From positions 2,974,001-3,038,000 of the forward strand of contig NZ_CP015318.1 in the NCBI RefSeq assembly GCF_001686985.1: a DNA stretch of 64,000 bases. Reading direction: 5' to 3'. The DNA comes from Mesorhizobium amorphae CCNWGS0123. GTDB taxonomy: Bacteria > Pseudomonadota > Alphaproteobacteria > Rhizobiales > Rhizobiaceae. Below the pieces are notes generated by a model, which made no database searches, was not told the DNA's origin, and worked only from the letters and a program-made list of their open reading frames with translations. The position numbers and the translations under genes are program-made. Below, piece after piece: positions 41,680-51,380 of the stretch. Each line of letters starts with the position of its first letter. The first letter of the stretch is position 1.

Positions 41680-43296
41680 ATGGCGTTTGTGCGTTTGAAA
41701 GACCGGGGTGACAATCCTGATCGTGGATTGACTTCGAAGAAGCCCGGCTTGCGCTGGGTCACGGTTCCCGCCGTCGGAGCGGTGATCGCTCTTTGGTCGG
41801 TGGCGACCATGGCCGGCCTCGATTCCGTCGGCACCTCGCTCAGCGCCGCTTCCAGCGGACTGCCGCAAAGCCTGCTTGCGCCAAGAACCATTGCGTTTGC
41901 CGATCCGCGCCGGACGCTCGCCTGGGCACCCCAGTTTTCCGCCAACGGCCGGCCGGCTTCCCTGCTCGGCCAGTGCGATGCCGGCTGCCTGCGAGCGGCT
42001 TCCAGCTTCGGCCACGACGGCAAGATGGCGCGGCTGCAGCCGGCGGCAAAGCCGGACAGCATCGCGCCGAAGACACCGAATGCCGTCGCGCTTGCCGCTC
42101 TGCCCGGCGACCGCTTCGACGGCGTGGTGGCGAGGGCAAAACTGTCGCCGCAAAAACTCGCCGCCGCCTTCTCCCGTGCGCAAAACGGGCCCTTCATGCT
42201 GGCGAGCCTGCCATCCGATGCCCGCTTCGCTGAGCCCGTTGTTCGCCTGCCTGACCAGAACGGCCCGGCTTCAGTGCGCTTCGGGCCGCAAGTGGCTGAG
42301 ATAGAACGCTCGTCGCGCCTGGCCCTTGCGCTGGCCAATGCCATGCCGGAGGCCGCCGATATGTTGGCGCCGCCGCCGTCCGTTGCGCTGGCAGCACCTG
42401 ACACGCAGCAGGCCGAGGTTCAGGTAGCCTCGCTGCCGCCACAGGACGAGATGCCGGATGCAATTCCGTTGCCGACTGGCCGGCCGCGGGCGGAGATCGA
42501 CCAACCGGCCCAATCTCCCAAGATCGAGTCCCCCAGGGCCCGTGCCTCCAGGACAGAGACCGAGGCGCCAAAGGCTCAAGTCCCAAAGGCGCAGGCTGCA
42601 AAGCCCACCAGGACCCAGTCGGCCAAGGCCGCGGATGTGCCGACGGCCGAGGCACCGCGCGCGCCGGCCCGGTCGCCACGCAGCGCCGAGCACGGGGTCC
42701 TGCCGGGCGTGCAAGCCAACCAGGTCGTGCAAGCCAGCCTGGGCAAGCCGGCCAAGCCAGCCAAGCGGTCGAAGGCCCAGGACGGCGAAATGCTGGCCTA
42801 TGCCAAGCCTGACATGCCCGAGCGCGGCGCAGGCGGCGTGTTCGGCAATTTGTTCACCAGCAGGCCCAGCATGGGCAGCGGCGTTGCCGTCTACGACATC
42901 TCGGCGGCGACGGTCTACATGCCCGATGGCTCGAAGCTCGAGGCGCACTCGGGGAAGGGCGCCATGGTCGACCAACCGCGCTTCTCCAACCGCAAGAATT
43001 CCGGCCCGACGCCGCCCGACACCTACAATCTGTCGCTGCGCGAATCGCGCTTCCACGGCGTCGAGGCCATCCGGCTGACGCCGACCAGCGGCAGGAACAA
43101 ATATAACCGCAATGGCCTGCTCGCCCATACCTATCTGCTGCGCAACGCCCCAGCCCAATCCAGCGGCTGCGTGGCCTTCAAGGACTATGGCCGCTTCCTC
43201 GCTGCCTTCAAGAAGGGCAAGATCAAGCGCCTCGTCGTTGTGCCGCGCATGTCCAAGTCCTTGACGCAGGTCGCCCAGGAAGGGCGCCAGGGCTAG
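41680..43296 (+). CDS. Membrane-anchored DUF2778 (Tlde1-like) L,D-transpeptidase-fold protein
   Basis: A 538-residue protein. One membrane helix lies at about 27-47 (WVTVPAVGAVIALWSVATMA), then a long Ala/Pro/Lys-rich periplasmic linker (about 50-395). The C-terminal domain (about 400-520) is of the DUF2778/Tlde1 type: VAVYDISAATVYMPDG, LEAHSGKG, GPTPPDTYNLSLRES, and the catalytic-type LAHTYLLRNAPAQSSGCVAF with His483 and Cys497. Tlde1 of Salmonella is a type VI secretion effector that acts on peptidoglycan stem peptides; rhizobial anchored forms probably remodel the cell's own wall. The ATG follows a weak GAG. No type VI genes are nearby. Confidence 0.82.
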   Translation: MAFVRLKDRGDNPDRGLTSKKPGLRWVTVPAVGAVIALWSVATMAGLDSVGTSLSAASSGLPQSLLAPRTIAFADPRRTLAWAPQFSANGRPASLLGQCDAGCLRAASSFGHDGKMARLQPAAKPDSIAPKTPNAVALAALPGDRFDGVVARAKLSPQKLAAAFSRAQNGPFMLASLPSDARFAEPVVRLPDQNGPASVRFGPQVAEIERSSRLALALANAMPEAADMLAPPPSVALAAPDTQQAEVQVASLPPQDEMPDAIPLPTGRPRAEIDQPAQSPKIESPRARASRTETEAPKAQVPKAQAAKPTRTQSAKAADVPTAEAPRAPARSPRSAEHGVLPGVQANQVVQASLGKPAKPAKRSKAQDGEMLAYAKPDMPERGAGGVFGNLFTSRPSMGSGVAVYDISAATVYMPDGSKLEAHSGKGAMVDQPRFSNRKNSGPTPPDTYNLSLRESRFHGVEAIRLTPTSGRNKYNRNGLLAHTYLLRNAPAQSSGCVAFKDYGRFLAAFKKGKIKRLVVVPRMSKSLTQVAQEGRQG

Positions 43297-43303
43297 CCGG
43301 ACA

Positions 43304-44104
43304 TCACTGCGTCATTTCCGCCAGCGCCCGCTGCAGCGGCGCCGGTGAGATTTGGATCGGCCCCGAGAACGGCAGGTCCATATCCAGGATCAGATAGAGT
43401 GCTGAGGCGACCAGTGCTGCCGACACGATGAAGGTGCAGACGACGGTGGCGTTGCGTGGCGCCCGAAAGCCGAAGCTGGCGAAGATCAGCGTCAGCCACG
43501 CGACGAGCAGCGCGATCAGCGGCGCGGGGATCGCGCCTTCCGACTGTTCGACAAGCACCCAGCGTTGCTCGATTACCTTCTGCAGCTGCTGGGTCGCATT
43601 TTGCAGCAGGGTCGCATGCCTGGCCTCCGGCGGCGTCAGTGCCGCCAGCATGTCGCCGACCTGGTTGAGCAGCAGCTCGGATAGCCGGTTGGCGACGACC
43701 GGAGTCTGCTGGCTGGGGGAGGTGGCATCGACAACTCGCTGCGCGTAGGCGGCGAGCGACTGGCGTGCCGGGTCCGTCTCGGGTCCGTATTGCCTGAGCG
43801 AGCGGTCGAGCAGGATCAAGTCCGTTGCGAAGACGTGGACGTTGTGGTCGATGGATTCGAACGTGTTTTTGGCCGAGTTGATCATCAGGCCGAGCACCAG
43901 CGAGGACATCACCACGAACAGGTTCGCGGCATGCCGCACGACGGCGCTCGTGTCGTCCTGGCGATGGTGGCTCGGAAATCTCTCATAGATCATCAGGCTG
44001 GTCAGCGAAGCGCCGGCCAGACAGATGAAGATCCCCAATCCAATCAGGCCCTCCCTCATGGCTGATATTGTGCACGACATTAGGAAAATGTCGCGCTGAA
44101 TCAT
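43304..44104 (-). CDS. DUF4239 (bestrophin-like) membrane protein
   Basis: A 266-residue inner-membrane protein. Two helices near the N terminus ([39 protein letters not shown]), a cytosolic helical region (about 85-185), and two helices near the C terminus ([40 protein letters not shown]). [16 protein letters not shown] fits the DUF4239/bestrophin-like group, of unknown function. The start is uncertain: ATG at 44104 has no clear ribosome site, and Met9 or Met16 are possible. It is convergent with the DUF2778 gene, 7 bases apart. Confidence 0.75.
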   Translation of the reverse strand: MIQRDIFLMSCTISAMREGLIGLGIFICLAGASLTSLMIYERFPSHHRQDDTSAVVRHAANLFVVMSSLVLGLMINSAKNTFESIDHNVHVFATDLILLDRSLRQYGPETDPARQSLAAYAQRVVDATSPSQQTPVVANRLSELLLNQVGDMLAALTPPEARHATLLQNATQQLQKVIEQRWVLVEQSEGAIPAPLIALLVAWLTLIFASFGFRAPRNATVVCTFIVSAALVASALYLILDMDLPFSGPIQISPAPLQRALAEMTQ

Positions 44105-44213
44105 TTTGGCAGGACTGGCGGCTACGGCGTTGCGCGAAAAGCGCTTTCAATGCCCGCCGAAGGCACTATGTATGACCGGGGTGGCTCCGGCTTCACACCA
44201 TCAAGAGGATGTC

Positions 44214-44999
44214 ATGACAATACGCGCTGTCGTCTGGGGCGAGAATATCCATGAGCGCACCAATGAGGTGGTCGCCTCGATCTATCCCGAAGGCATGCAC
44301 GCCACCATCGCCAAGGCGTTGAACACGGACACTGGCATTTCCGCCTCGACCGCGACGCTGGAGCAGCCGGAGCACGGCCTGCCGGCCGCGCGCCTGGCCG
44401 AGACCGACGTGCTGCTCTGGTGGGGCCACAAGGATCATGGCGCCGTCGCCGACGAGGTGGTCGAGCGCGTGGCGCGCCGGGTCTTCGAGGGCATGGGGCT
44501 GATCATTCTGCATTCCGGCCATTTCTCGAAGATTTTCAAGCGGCTGATGGGCACGCCCTGCACGCTGAAATGGCGCGAGGCCGGCGAGCGCGAGCGGCTC
44601 TGGGTCACCAGCCCCAGCCACCCGATCGCCGAGGGCATCGGCGAATATTTCGAGCTCGAGAACGAGGAGATGTATGGCGAGCAGTTCGCCGTGCCGGAGC
44701 CGCTGGAGACGGTGTTCATCTCCTGGTTCCAGGGTGGCGAGGTGTTCCGCTCGGGGCTGACCTACAGGCGCGGCGCCGGCAGCATCTTCTATTTCCGGCC
44801 GGGCCATGAGACCTATCCGACCTATCACGATGCCACCGTGCAGAAGGTGCTGCGCAACGCCGTGAAATGGGCGCACAACCCGCAAGGTGCGAAGCCGGCC
44901 ATCCTCGATGCGCCGAACGTGCCGGTTGACAAGGCGCTGGAGCCGATCGTCGAGCGCGGCGGAAAACTCCACGCCACCGGCGAAGCCGGCTTCCGCTGA
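44214..44999 (+). CDS. thuA: ThuA-family trehalose utilization protein
   Basis: A 261-residue cytosolic ThuA-domain protein (class I amidotransferase-like fold). Typical segments are [48 protein letters not shown] and [20 protein letters not shown]. In Sinorhizobium meliloti thuA and thuB act together in trehalose breakdown. AGAGGA lies ahead of ATG 44214. A Gfo/Idh/MocA gene follows 56 bases later, the same pairing. The thuEFGK importer is not here, so a related sugar remains possible. Confidence 0.8.
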   Translation: MTIRAVVWGENIHERTNEVVASIYPEGMHATIAKALNTDTGISASTATLEQPEHGLPAARLAETDVLLWWGHKDHGAVADEVVERVARRVFEGMGLIILHSGHFSKIFKRLMGTPCTLKWREAGERERLWVTSPSHPIAEGIGEYFELENEEMYGEQFAVPEPLETVFISWFQGGEVFRSGLTYRRGAGSIFYFRPGHETYPTYHDATVQKVLRNAVKWAHNPQGAKPAILDAPNVPVDKALEPIVERGGKLHATGEAGFR

Positions 45000-45055
45000 G
45001 GACGCCGGCGCGGCCTGATCGTTTAATCTCCATTTCTGGCTCCAGGGAGCAAAAA

Positions 45056-46114
45056 ATGCGGCTTTTGATACTCGGCACCGGCTGGATGGCGCAGGAGCAT
45101 GCCCGGCAGTTCGGCAAGATAAAGGGCGTCGAAATCGTCGCCGCCGTCGATGTCGACGCGGCCCGCGTCGGCGAATTCGCCGACAGCTTCGGCATCCCCA
45201 ACCGCTTCACCACGCTGGAGGAAGCGCTGAAATGGGGCGGCTTCGACGCGGTCGCCAACGTCACGCCGGACCGCATCCATCATCCGACCACAATGGCACT
45301 GATCGCCGCCGGCAAGCCGGTGCTGTGCGAAAAGCCGCTGGCCGAGAATTTCGGCAAGGCCAACGAGATGGCGGATGCCGCCAAGGCCGCCGGCATCGTC
45401 AACATGGTGAACCTCACCTATCGCAATGTCGCAGCACTGCAGAAGGCACGCGCCATGGTGCTTGCGGGCGAGATCGGCACGGTCCGGCATGTCGAGGCGT
45501 CCTATCTGCAGAGTTGGCTGGTGTCGAAATTCTGGGGCGACTGGCGCACCGATCCGAAATGGCTGTGGCGGCTGTCGCGCGATCACGGCTCCAACGGCGT
45601 GCTCGGCGATGTCGGCATCCACATCCTCGATTTCGCCAGCTACGGCGCTGCCCTCGACATCGACCATGTGTTCTGCCGCCTCAGGGCCTTCGACAAGGCG
45701 CCAGGCAACCGCATCGGGGAATACGGGCTCGACGCCAATGACAGCTTCGCCATGACGCTGGATTTCGCCAATGGCGCCTTCGGCGTCGTGCACGCCAGCC
45801 GCTGGGCGACCGGCCACTTCAACGAACTGAGGCTCCGCATCTATGGCGACAGAGGTGGCCTCGAAGTGGTGCACAATCTGGAAGGCTCGGAGCTCAAGGC
45901 ATGCATGGGCGCCAACATCGAAACAGCCAAATGGCAGGTGCTCGATGCCGGCACCGTGCCGACCAACTACCAGCGCTTCGTCGACGCGGTGCTGAGCGGC
46001 GTCCAGCCCGAGCCGTCCTTCCACCACGCCGCCGAATTGCAGAAGGTGCTGGACCTTGCCGTCGTCTCGGACGAGAAAAGGGCGGAACTGAGGGCCCACG
46101 CCGACACGCAGTGA
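45056..46114 (+). CDS. thuB: Gfo/Idh/MocA-family oxidoreductase, ThuB-like
   Basis: A 352-residue NAD(P)-dependent dehydrogenase. The Rossmann start is LLILGTGWMAQEHARQF, followed by the family motif EKPLAENFGKA and the substrate domain with GSNGVLGDVGIHILDF. CAGGGAG lies ahead of the ATG. Being next to thuA supports a ThuB role (oxidation of trehalose or maltose to the 3-keto sugar). Other sugar oxidoreductases of this large family cannot be excluded. Confidence 0.75.
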   Translation: MRLLILGTGWMAQEHARQFGKIKGVEIVAAVDVDAARVGEFADSFGIPNRFTTLEEALKWGGFDAVANVTPDRIHHPTTMALIAAGKPVLCEKPLAENFGKANEMADAAKAAGIVNMVNLTYRNVAALQKARAMVLAGEIGTVRHVEASYLQSWLVSKFWGDWRTDPKWLWRLSRDHGSNGVLGDVGIHILDFASYGAALDIDHVFCRLRAFDKAPGNRIGEYGLDANDSFAMTLDFANGAFGVVHASRWATGHFNELRLRIYGDRGGLEVVHNLEGSELKACMGANIETAKWQVLDAGTVPTNYQRFVDAVLSGVQPEPSFHHAAELQKVLDLAVVSDEKRAELRAHADTQ

Positions 46115-46147
46115 GGCCTTTCTGTCTGGTCTGGAAAGGAGCCAGCC

Positions 46148-46549
46148 ATGGTCACGCGTCGCGCCGAATGTTCATGCGGCCAGCTGTCGGCCACTTGCGT
46201 GGGCGAACCGGTCCGCATCTCGGTCTGCCATTGCCTGGACTGCAAGCGGCGCACCGGCAGCGCCTTCAGCTTCAATGTCCGCTTTGCCGAAGACGGCGTA
46301 TCGGTCCAGGGACGATCGGCGCAGTTCACGCGCATCGGCGAAGCGGGCGGCCGCGTCACCTACAGCTTCTGCCCAGACTGCGGCACCACGGTGCATTACC
46401 GGATCGATGTCCAGCCCGGCGTAATCGCCATCCCGGTGGGTGCCTTCGCCGACCCATCGTTCCCGCCGCTTTTCCAGTCCTTCTACCACGACAGCCGGCG
46501 CTGTGAGTGGGTCGAGATCCGCACCGAGCCTTTGGCGACGTTCGGCTGA
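46148..46549 (+). CDS. GFA (glutathione-dependent formaldehyde-activating)-family protein
   Basis: A 133-residue CENP-V/GFA-domain zinc protein. The zinc ligands are in AECSCGQLSATC, CHCLDCKRRTGSAFSF and FCPDCGTTVHYR. Real glutathione binding is shown only for a few members; many are of unknown role. AAAGGAG precedes the ATG by 7 bases. It ends 3 bases before the convergent stop of the amino acid ABC ATPase. Confidence 0.9.
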   Translation: MVTRRAECSCGQLSATCVGEPVRISVCHCLDCKRRTGSAFSFNVRFAEDGVSVQGRSAQFTRIGEAGGRVTYSFCPDCGTTVHYRIDVQPGVIAIPVGAFADPSFPPLFQSFYHDSRRCEWVEIRTEPLATFG

Positions 46550-46552
46550 AGC

Positions 46553-47314
46553 CTAGTGCCGCAGGATCCTGCTGAGGAAGGCGCGGCTGCGGTCCGTCTT
46601 GGGGTCGGAGAAAAATTCATCGGGCGTGCCGCTTTCGACGATGGCGCCGGCATCCATGAACACCACGCGCTGCGCCACCTTGCGGGCAAAGCCCATCTCA
46701 TGCGTCACCACCATCATGGTCATGCCTTCTTCGGCCACCGCGACCATGACGTCGAGCACTTCCGAGATCATCTCGGGGTCGAGCGCCGAGGTCGGTTCGT
46801 CGAACAGCATGATCTTTGGACGCATGCCGAGGCAGCGCGCGATCGCCACGCGCTGCTGCTGGCCACCGGAGAGTTGCGCCGGATAGGCATCGACCTTGTC
46901 GGCCAGGCCGACCTTGGCCAGCAGCTCGCGCCCGGCCTGCTCGGCTTCGGTGCGAGGAATCTTGCGCACGTGAATCGGCGCCAGCGTCACGTTCTCTAGC
47001 GCTGTCTTGTGCGGATAGAGATTGAACGACTGGAAGACGAAACCGATCTCGGTGCGCAGCCGCGTCATGTTGGTGGCGGGGTCGCCGAGCCGCTGGCCGT
47101 CGACCACAAGATCGCCGTCCTTGATCGTCTCCAGCCCGTTGATGCAGCGGATCAAGGTGCTCTTGCCCGAGCCGCTCGGGCCGCAGACGACTACGACCTC
47201 GCGCGGCTCGACGCTGAGCGTGATGTCCCGAAGCACGTTGAGCGCGCCGAACCATTTGTTAACGCCGCGAAACTCGATCATGCCAGTACCATTTTTGCTG
47301 GGGCTCGACGTCAC
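46553..47314 (-). CDS. Polar amino acid ABC transporter ATP-binding protein
   Basis: A 253-residue GlnQ/GltL-class ATPase: Walker [11 protein letters not shown] loop [15 protein letters not shown], signature [15 protein letters not shown], Walker [16 protein letters not shown], and [12 protein letters not shown]. Its start overlaps the permease stop by 4 bases. It is the last gene of the minus-strand importer. Confidence 0.93.
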   Translation of the reverse strand: MTSSPSKNGTGMIEFRGVNKWFGALNVLRDITLSVEPREVVVVCGPSGSGKSTLIRCINGLETIKDGDLVVDGQRLGDPATNMTRLRTEIGFVFQSFNLYPHKTALENVTLAPIHVRKIPRTEAEQAGRELLAKVGLADKVDAYPAQLSGGQQQRVAIARCLGMRPKIMLFDEPTSALDPEMISEVLDVMVAVAEEGMTMMVVTHEMGFARKVAQRVVFMDAGAIVESGTPDEFFSDPKTDRSRAFLSRILRH

Positions 47315-47985
47315 AACTGCACCTCGCCATGTGCCGCGCCCATGCGGCGTTCCAGCCGGCGGGCCAGCATGATCAGCGGGTAGCAGACGATGAAATAGCC
47401 GACGCCGACGAGGAAGAACACCAGGAGGCCGTTCGGCACACGCTGCACCACCAGCCAGCCGACGCGGGTGAGGTCGGTCAGCCCGATGGCCGAAACGACC
47501 GAGGAATCCTTGATCAGCAGCACATATTGCCCGACCAGCGGCGGCAGCACGATGCGCATCGCCTGCGGCAGCACCACCTGGCGCATCCGCTGCCAGCGCG
47601 ACAGGCCGGATGCCAGTGCGGCCTCGACCTGGCCGGTCGGCACCGAGCGGATGCCGGCGACGACGATCTCACAGATGAAGCAGGCCGCCAGATTGGTCAG
47701 CGCGATGATGCCGGCGGTGAAGGCGTCGAGCTCGATGCCGAATTCCGGCAGGATGAAGAAGATCAGGAAGATCTGCACCAGGAACGGCGTACCGCGGATC
47801 AGGTCGACCCAGGCGCCGATCGCCGCACTGATCAGCCGGTTGCCGCCGGTTCGCAATATGCCGAGACCAAAGCCGAGCAGCGTGCCCAGCACCAGGCTGA
47901 TCAGCGACAGCACCACGGTCATGCCGAGGCCGCGCAGCGCCAGCGGATAGCTCCCGGCGAGGCTTTGCAGCTGCTGCCAGATCAT
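47311..47985 (-). CDS. Polar amino acid ABC transporter permease 2
   Basis: A 224-residue HisM/GltK-class permease with five predicted helices. The EAA loop is [20 protein letters not shown] followed by [14 protein letters not shown] at 47985 overlaps the stop of the first permease by 4 bases. The extension of this frame to 48756 is only the first permease in another frame. Confidence 0.9.
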   Translation of the reverse strand: MIWQQLQSLAGSYPLALRGLGMTVVLSLISLVLGTLLGFGLGILRTGGNRLISAAIGAWVDLIRGTPFLVQIFLIFFILPEFGIELDAFTAGIIALTNLAACFICEIVVAGIRSVPTGQVEAALASGLSRWQRMRQVVLPQAMRIVLPPLVGQYVLLIKDSSVVSAIGLTDLTRVGWLVVQRVPNGLLVFFLVGVGYFIVCYPLIMLARRLERRMGAAHGEVQL

Positions 47986-48659
47986 GTGCTGCTCCTTGCC
48001 GGCTGCAAGCCGAACCAGCGACCGGAGAGCGCCGCCAGCCCTTTCAGGCCGTAATAGAGTAGCAGGTAGAAGGCGGCGATGGTGATGAAACCTTCCGCCG
48101 GCATGAAACGATCGGAAGCGAGCAGCTGGCCGGCGCGCGTCAGTTCGGAAACCGAGATCAGCGACAGCAGCGCCGAATCCTTGACCAGCACGATCGCCTG
48201 GCCGAGCAGTGGCGGGATCGTCACCTTGAACGCCTGCGGCAGGATGACGAAGCGCATGCGCTGGACATAGGTCATCCCCGAAGCGACGCCGGCTTCCACC
48301 TGGCCGCGCGGGATCGACAGGATGCCGGCGCGGATAATCTCGGCGACATAGGCGCCGCTGTTCAGCGACAAAGCCAGGATGCCGACGACAAGCTCGGGCA
48401 ACACAAAGCCCAGCCGGGGCAGGCCGAAATAGAGGAAATAGAGTTGCGCCAGCAAAGGCGTGGCGCGCACCGCGTCGATATAGGCCTTGGCCGGCACGCG
48501 AAACAGCCGGCCGCGCTGCAGGTTCATGGCAGCGAGCACGATGCCGACGGCAAGCGCCCCGGCAAAGGACAGCGCCGACAGCCACACGGTCGTGACGAGG
48601 CCCTGCCCGAACAGAGGCAGGTATTCGACGATGGTGCGGAAGCTGAAATTTTCGAGCAT
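47982..48659 (-). CDS. Polar amino acid ABC transporter permease 1
   Basis: A 225-residue HisQ/GltJ-class permease. Segments YIDAVRATPLLAQLYFLYFG, VEAGVASGMTYVQRMRFVIL and PQAFKVTIPPLLGQ are typical. I use ATG at 48659 (start LENFSFRTIVEYLPLF), because the upstream part of the open frame falls in a repeat. It is separated from the binding-protein gene by that repeat. Confidence 0.9.
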   Translation of the reverse strand: MLENFSFRTIVEYLPLFGQGLVTTVWLSALSFAGALAVGIVLAAMNLQRGRLFRVPAKAYIDAVRATPLLAQLYFLYFGLPRLGFVLPELVVGILALSLNSGAYVAEIIRAGILSIPRGQVEAGVASGMTYVQRMRFVILPQAFKVTIPPLLGQAIVLVKDSALLSLISVSELTRAGQLLASDRFMPAEGFITIAAFYLLLYYGLKGLAALSGRWFGLQPARSST

Positions 48660-48701
48660 GGGGCGCGCGGTGATGAAGAGGGATGGCGATTGGCGAATAG
48701 T

Positions 48702-48783
48702 GAATAGCGAATAGGGGAGTAGGGAGCAGCAATGCGTGGCCGGAACGGCCATTCACCTTTCCCTACTCGCTACTCCCTAATTC
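48702..48783. repeat. Long imperfect hairpin repeat between binding protein and permease genes
   Basis: Arms at 48702-48725 (GAATAGCGAATAGGGGAG...) and 48760-48783 (complement GAATTAGGGAGTAGCGAG...) pair imperfectly over about 24 bases, around an inner TGGCCG-GAA-CGGCCA dyad (48737-48751). It looks like a mobile intergenic repeat. It sits just after the binding-protein stop and may stabilise that message or limit permease expression. Confidence 0.7.
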
Positions 48784-48784
48784 C

Positions 48785-49573
48785 TCAGTGATCTTTCTTC
48801 CAGGCGTCGGAATTGACCCAGTAGTCGAGGTTCTTTTGCAGGCGGCCGTCGACGCTGACCTGGTCGAGGAACAGGTTCATCCAGACCAGCAGGTCCGGCT
48901 CGTCATAGCGCGTGGCGAACGCAAGCGGCTCCTTCGACAGGAGGTCCGGCATGATGGTGAAGCTGCCGGCCGGATAGGCGGTCGACTGACCCTTGACCGC
49001 CGAGACGTCGTTGACGCCGCAATCGGCCTGGCCGTTGTTGATGGCGTCGAGCAGCAGCGGGCCGCCGCCCTTATAGCTCTTGATGTCGGCATCGGGGAAG
49101 GCGGTCTTGGCCTCCTTCTCGCCGGTGGCGCCAAGCAGCACCGCGATCTTGGTGCCCTTGGCCTTGCAGTCCTCGGTGGTCTTGAACTTGCTGTCGGCCT
49201 TGGTGAAGACGGTGCTGCCCGTATACATATAAGGTTTGGTGAAAGCGACCTTCATGCCCCGCGCGAGCGTTGGCGTCATGTCGGCGACCAGCAGGTCGGC
49301 CTTGCCCGAGAGCAGCGCCGGGATCAGACCATCCCAATCAAAGTCGAGGAAGGTGATCTTGACGCCCATTTCCTTGGCCATCAGCTCGGCAAGTTCGACC
49401 GAACTGCCAGTGCGTTCGCCATTGGCGCCGACCAGCGAGAAGGGCGGTCCTTGCGTCTGCACCGCGACGCGCAATTCGCCGCGCTTGGTGATGTCGTCCA
49501 GCGTTCCGGCACTGGCAACGGCGGTAAGGCTTGCAAGCGCAAGTCCGGCGATGAAAAGCTTGGCAATCTTCAT
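48785..49573 (-). CDS. Polar amino acid ABC transporter substrate-binding protein
   Basis: A 262-residue periplasmic protein of the SBP_bac_3 class. Signal peptide KIAKLFIAGLALASLTAVASA, cleaved before GTLDD; then ITKRGELRVAVQTQGPPFSL and the class motif KADLLVADMTPTLARGMKVA. Motif spacing fits GltI/ArtJ-like proteins. GGAGG lies ahead of ATG 49573. The ligand is an amino acid; the neighbouring saccharopine-dehydrogenase-like gene hints at lysine or a relative, not shown. Confidence 0.88.
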   Translation of the reverse strand: MKIAKLFIAGLALASLTAVASAGTLDDITKRGELRVAVQTQGPPFSLVGANGERTGSSVELAELMAKEMGVKITFLDFDWDGLIPALLSGKADLLVADMTPTLARGMKVAFTKPYMYTGSTVFTKADSKFKTTEDCKAKGTKIAVLLGATGEKEAKTAFPDADIKSYKGGGPLLLDAINNGQADCGVNDVSAVKGQSTAYPAGSFTIMPDLLSKEPLAFATRYDEPDLLVWMNLFLDQVSVDGRLQKNLDYWVNSDAWKKDH

Positions 49574-49676
49574 GTGGCATTCCTCCTTGTTGTCGTTTGT
49601 TATTTTCACCCTTCGGGGTGCTTTTTGAGCGGCAGCGCCGTTGCCGGCGGCGACCTCCGTCCGAAAATCTGTCTCC

Positions 49677-50840
49677 TCAGTCCCAGTCGACCGTTTCGGC
49701 CACCCGGATGCCGCGCTTGGCCAGTTCGTCGAAGAAGCGGCCGTCGGGCACATGCAGCAGCGGGTTGAGCAGGCCGGGGGTAGTGATCTCGCCTCGCTCC
49801 AGCATCTGCGCCACGATGCTTGCGGGGTAGCCGACGCCAAGACTCATGCCGAACAGGCCGGATTGGAGGTCGCGTTCGATGATCAGCTCCGAGGTCACCG
49901 TCTTGCGGCGGGCGCCTTCGCTGCCGGAAAAGACGTTGCGCATCACGCAAAGGTCCTTCTCGTCGGCGCCATACTGCAATTGCGGGCCGAGCAACCGGCC
50001 GAGAAATTCGCGTGGGCTGGCACTTAGGCCGGGCAGCTTGTCTTCGGAGAGGAATCCAAGCTCCTTCAGCGGCGCCCAGAACGCCGACCAGCCAGGCCAG
50101 CGCAGCGTGTAGCGGCCTGAGCGCTGCAGCCCCCTAGCGGCGGCCAGCATCTCGACGTAATGCAGCGCATCGCCATTGGGGAAGGCTTCCAGCCGGCCCA
50201 GGCCCGCGACCTCGATCTCGTGGATGAAGCGGTTCTCGTGCTGCCGGCCGGCTGGCACCGCGACCCGCTCGCCGTCCTCGATCATCACGCTGTCGCGGTT
50301 CTGGCTGACCAGAACCATGTCGAAGTTCCAACTCACCTTGTAGCAAAGCGGCTTGGCCATCGCCTTGGGTTCGGGGATGCCGCCGCAATAGGAATCGATC
50401 GATGTGATGCTGTCGAACTGCCTTGCGGCGCGCGCGTAAAGCACGAGGTCGATACCGGGGTCGAGCCCGCATTCGGTCATGATCGAAACGCCGGCCTTTT
50501 TCGCCGCCGGTGCCAGATCGGCGATGGCCTTGCCGTAATTGGTGGTGACCAGCGGCGTGCGCGTCGCGATCGCCGCCAGCACCGCCTCGCGCATCAGCGG
50601 CTGCGGCAACAGATCGATGACCGCATCGACATCGGCCAGCACATTAACGAGTGCCGGGCCGATGGCACCCTCGGGCACGACGAAACGCACGCGCGACAGG
50701 TCGGTGAGACCGCCAAGCCGGGCAGGGCCGTCAGAGGCGGTGTCGACGCAGACGATTTCTTCGACATCGGCGCTGACAGCGAGATCGGCGATGGCCGCCC
50801 GGCCTTGCAGGCCGAGGCCGCCCAGAACCGCGATCTTCAT
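49677..50840 (-). CDS. Saccharopine dehydrogenase-family protein
   Basis: A 387-residue oxidoreductase. The N-terminal NAD(P) site is KIAVLGGLGLQGRAAIADLA; then VDAVIDLLPQPLMREAVLAA and MTECGLDPGIDLVLYARAAR, typical of the family. The substrate domain has IDSYCGGIPEP. The start ATG overlaps the Lrp stop (ATGA), so it is coupled to the regulator. It may act on lysine, saccharopine or a related amino acid delivered by the importer encoded downstream (minus strand). Confidence 0.85.
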   Translation of the reverse strand: MKIAVLGGLGLQGRAAIADLAVSADVEEIVCVDTASDGPARLGGLTDLSRVRFVVPEGAIGPALVNVLADVDAVIDLLPQPLMREAVLAAIATRTPLVTTNYGKAIADLAPAAKKAGVSIMTECGLDPGIDLVLYARAARQFDSITSIDSYCGGIPEPKAMAKPLCYKVSWNFDMVLVSQNRDSVMIEDGERVAVPAGRQHENRFIHEIEVAGLGRLEAFPNGDALHYVEMLAAARGLQRSGRYTLRWPGWSAFWAPLKELGFLSEDKLPGLSASPREFLGRLLGPQLQYGADEKDLCVMRNVFSGSEGARRKTVTSELIIERDLQSGLFGMSLGVGYPASIVAQMLERGEITTPGLLNPLLHVPDGRFFDELAKRGIRVAETVDWD

Positions 50841-51343
50841 GCCGGCTCCTTGGGGGCAACGTCTTCCGACCAGCAGCCTTCCGGCAGGCTGACCCATTTG
50901 TTGCAGGAGGCCATGACGACGAAGGTCTCGCTGCGCATGACTTCGCCGGGCTCGCCGGCACCCGGGATCAGTTCGCTGGTGACGCGGTAGAGATCGGCGA
51001 CATCGCCGGCCACGGTGACGTCGACGATGATGTCGAAGCGCCCGGTGACCACGGAGGCCGAGTTGACGAAAGGCAATTCCGAAATGCGCTGCGCCAGTTC
51101 CCTGGCACGGCCGCGTCCCTGCGCATTGATGCCGACGATGGCAGAGATCAATTCCGGGCGCTCGGTCAGGTTCAGCAGTCCGACGATCTTGAGCAGGTTG
51201 CGGTCGAGCAAATTGCGCAGCCGTGTGCGCACCGTCGGCACCGAGACCGCCATTGTCTCGGCGAGCCGATTGATGCCGGGCTGTGCATCCTGCGACAGCA
51301 ATTTGACCAGTCGGCGGTCGGTCTGGTCGAGGTGTTCCCGCAA
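50837..51343 (-). CDS. Lrp/AsnC-family regulator
   Basis: A 168-residue regulator. N-terminal helix-turn-helix (LDQTDRRLVKLLSQDAQPGI then RLAETMAVSVPTVRTRLRNL) and C-terminal RAM domain (SASVVTGRFDIIVDVTVAGD). It is the first gene of a coupled pair with the saccharopine-dehydrogenase-like gene and probably senses the amino acid handled by the locus. An AT-rich dyad region lies 38-83 bases upstream of its start. Confidence 0.92.
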   Translation of the reverse strand: MREHLDQTDRRLVKLLSQDAQPGINRLAETMAVSVPTVRTRLRNLLDRNLLKIVGLLNLTERPELISAIVGINAQGRGRARELAQRISELPFVNSASVVTGRFDIIVDVTVAGDVADLYRVTSELIPGAGEPGEVMRSETFVVMASCNKWVSLPEGCWSEDVAPKEPA

Positions 51344-51380
51344 AGGTCAAAACTTTCACAAAAGAGAAGAATTTTGAGAC

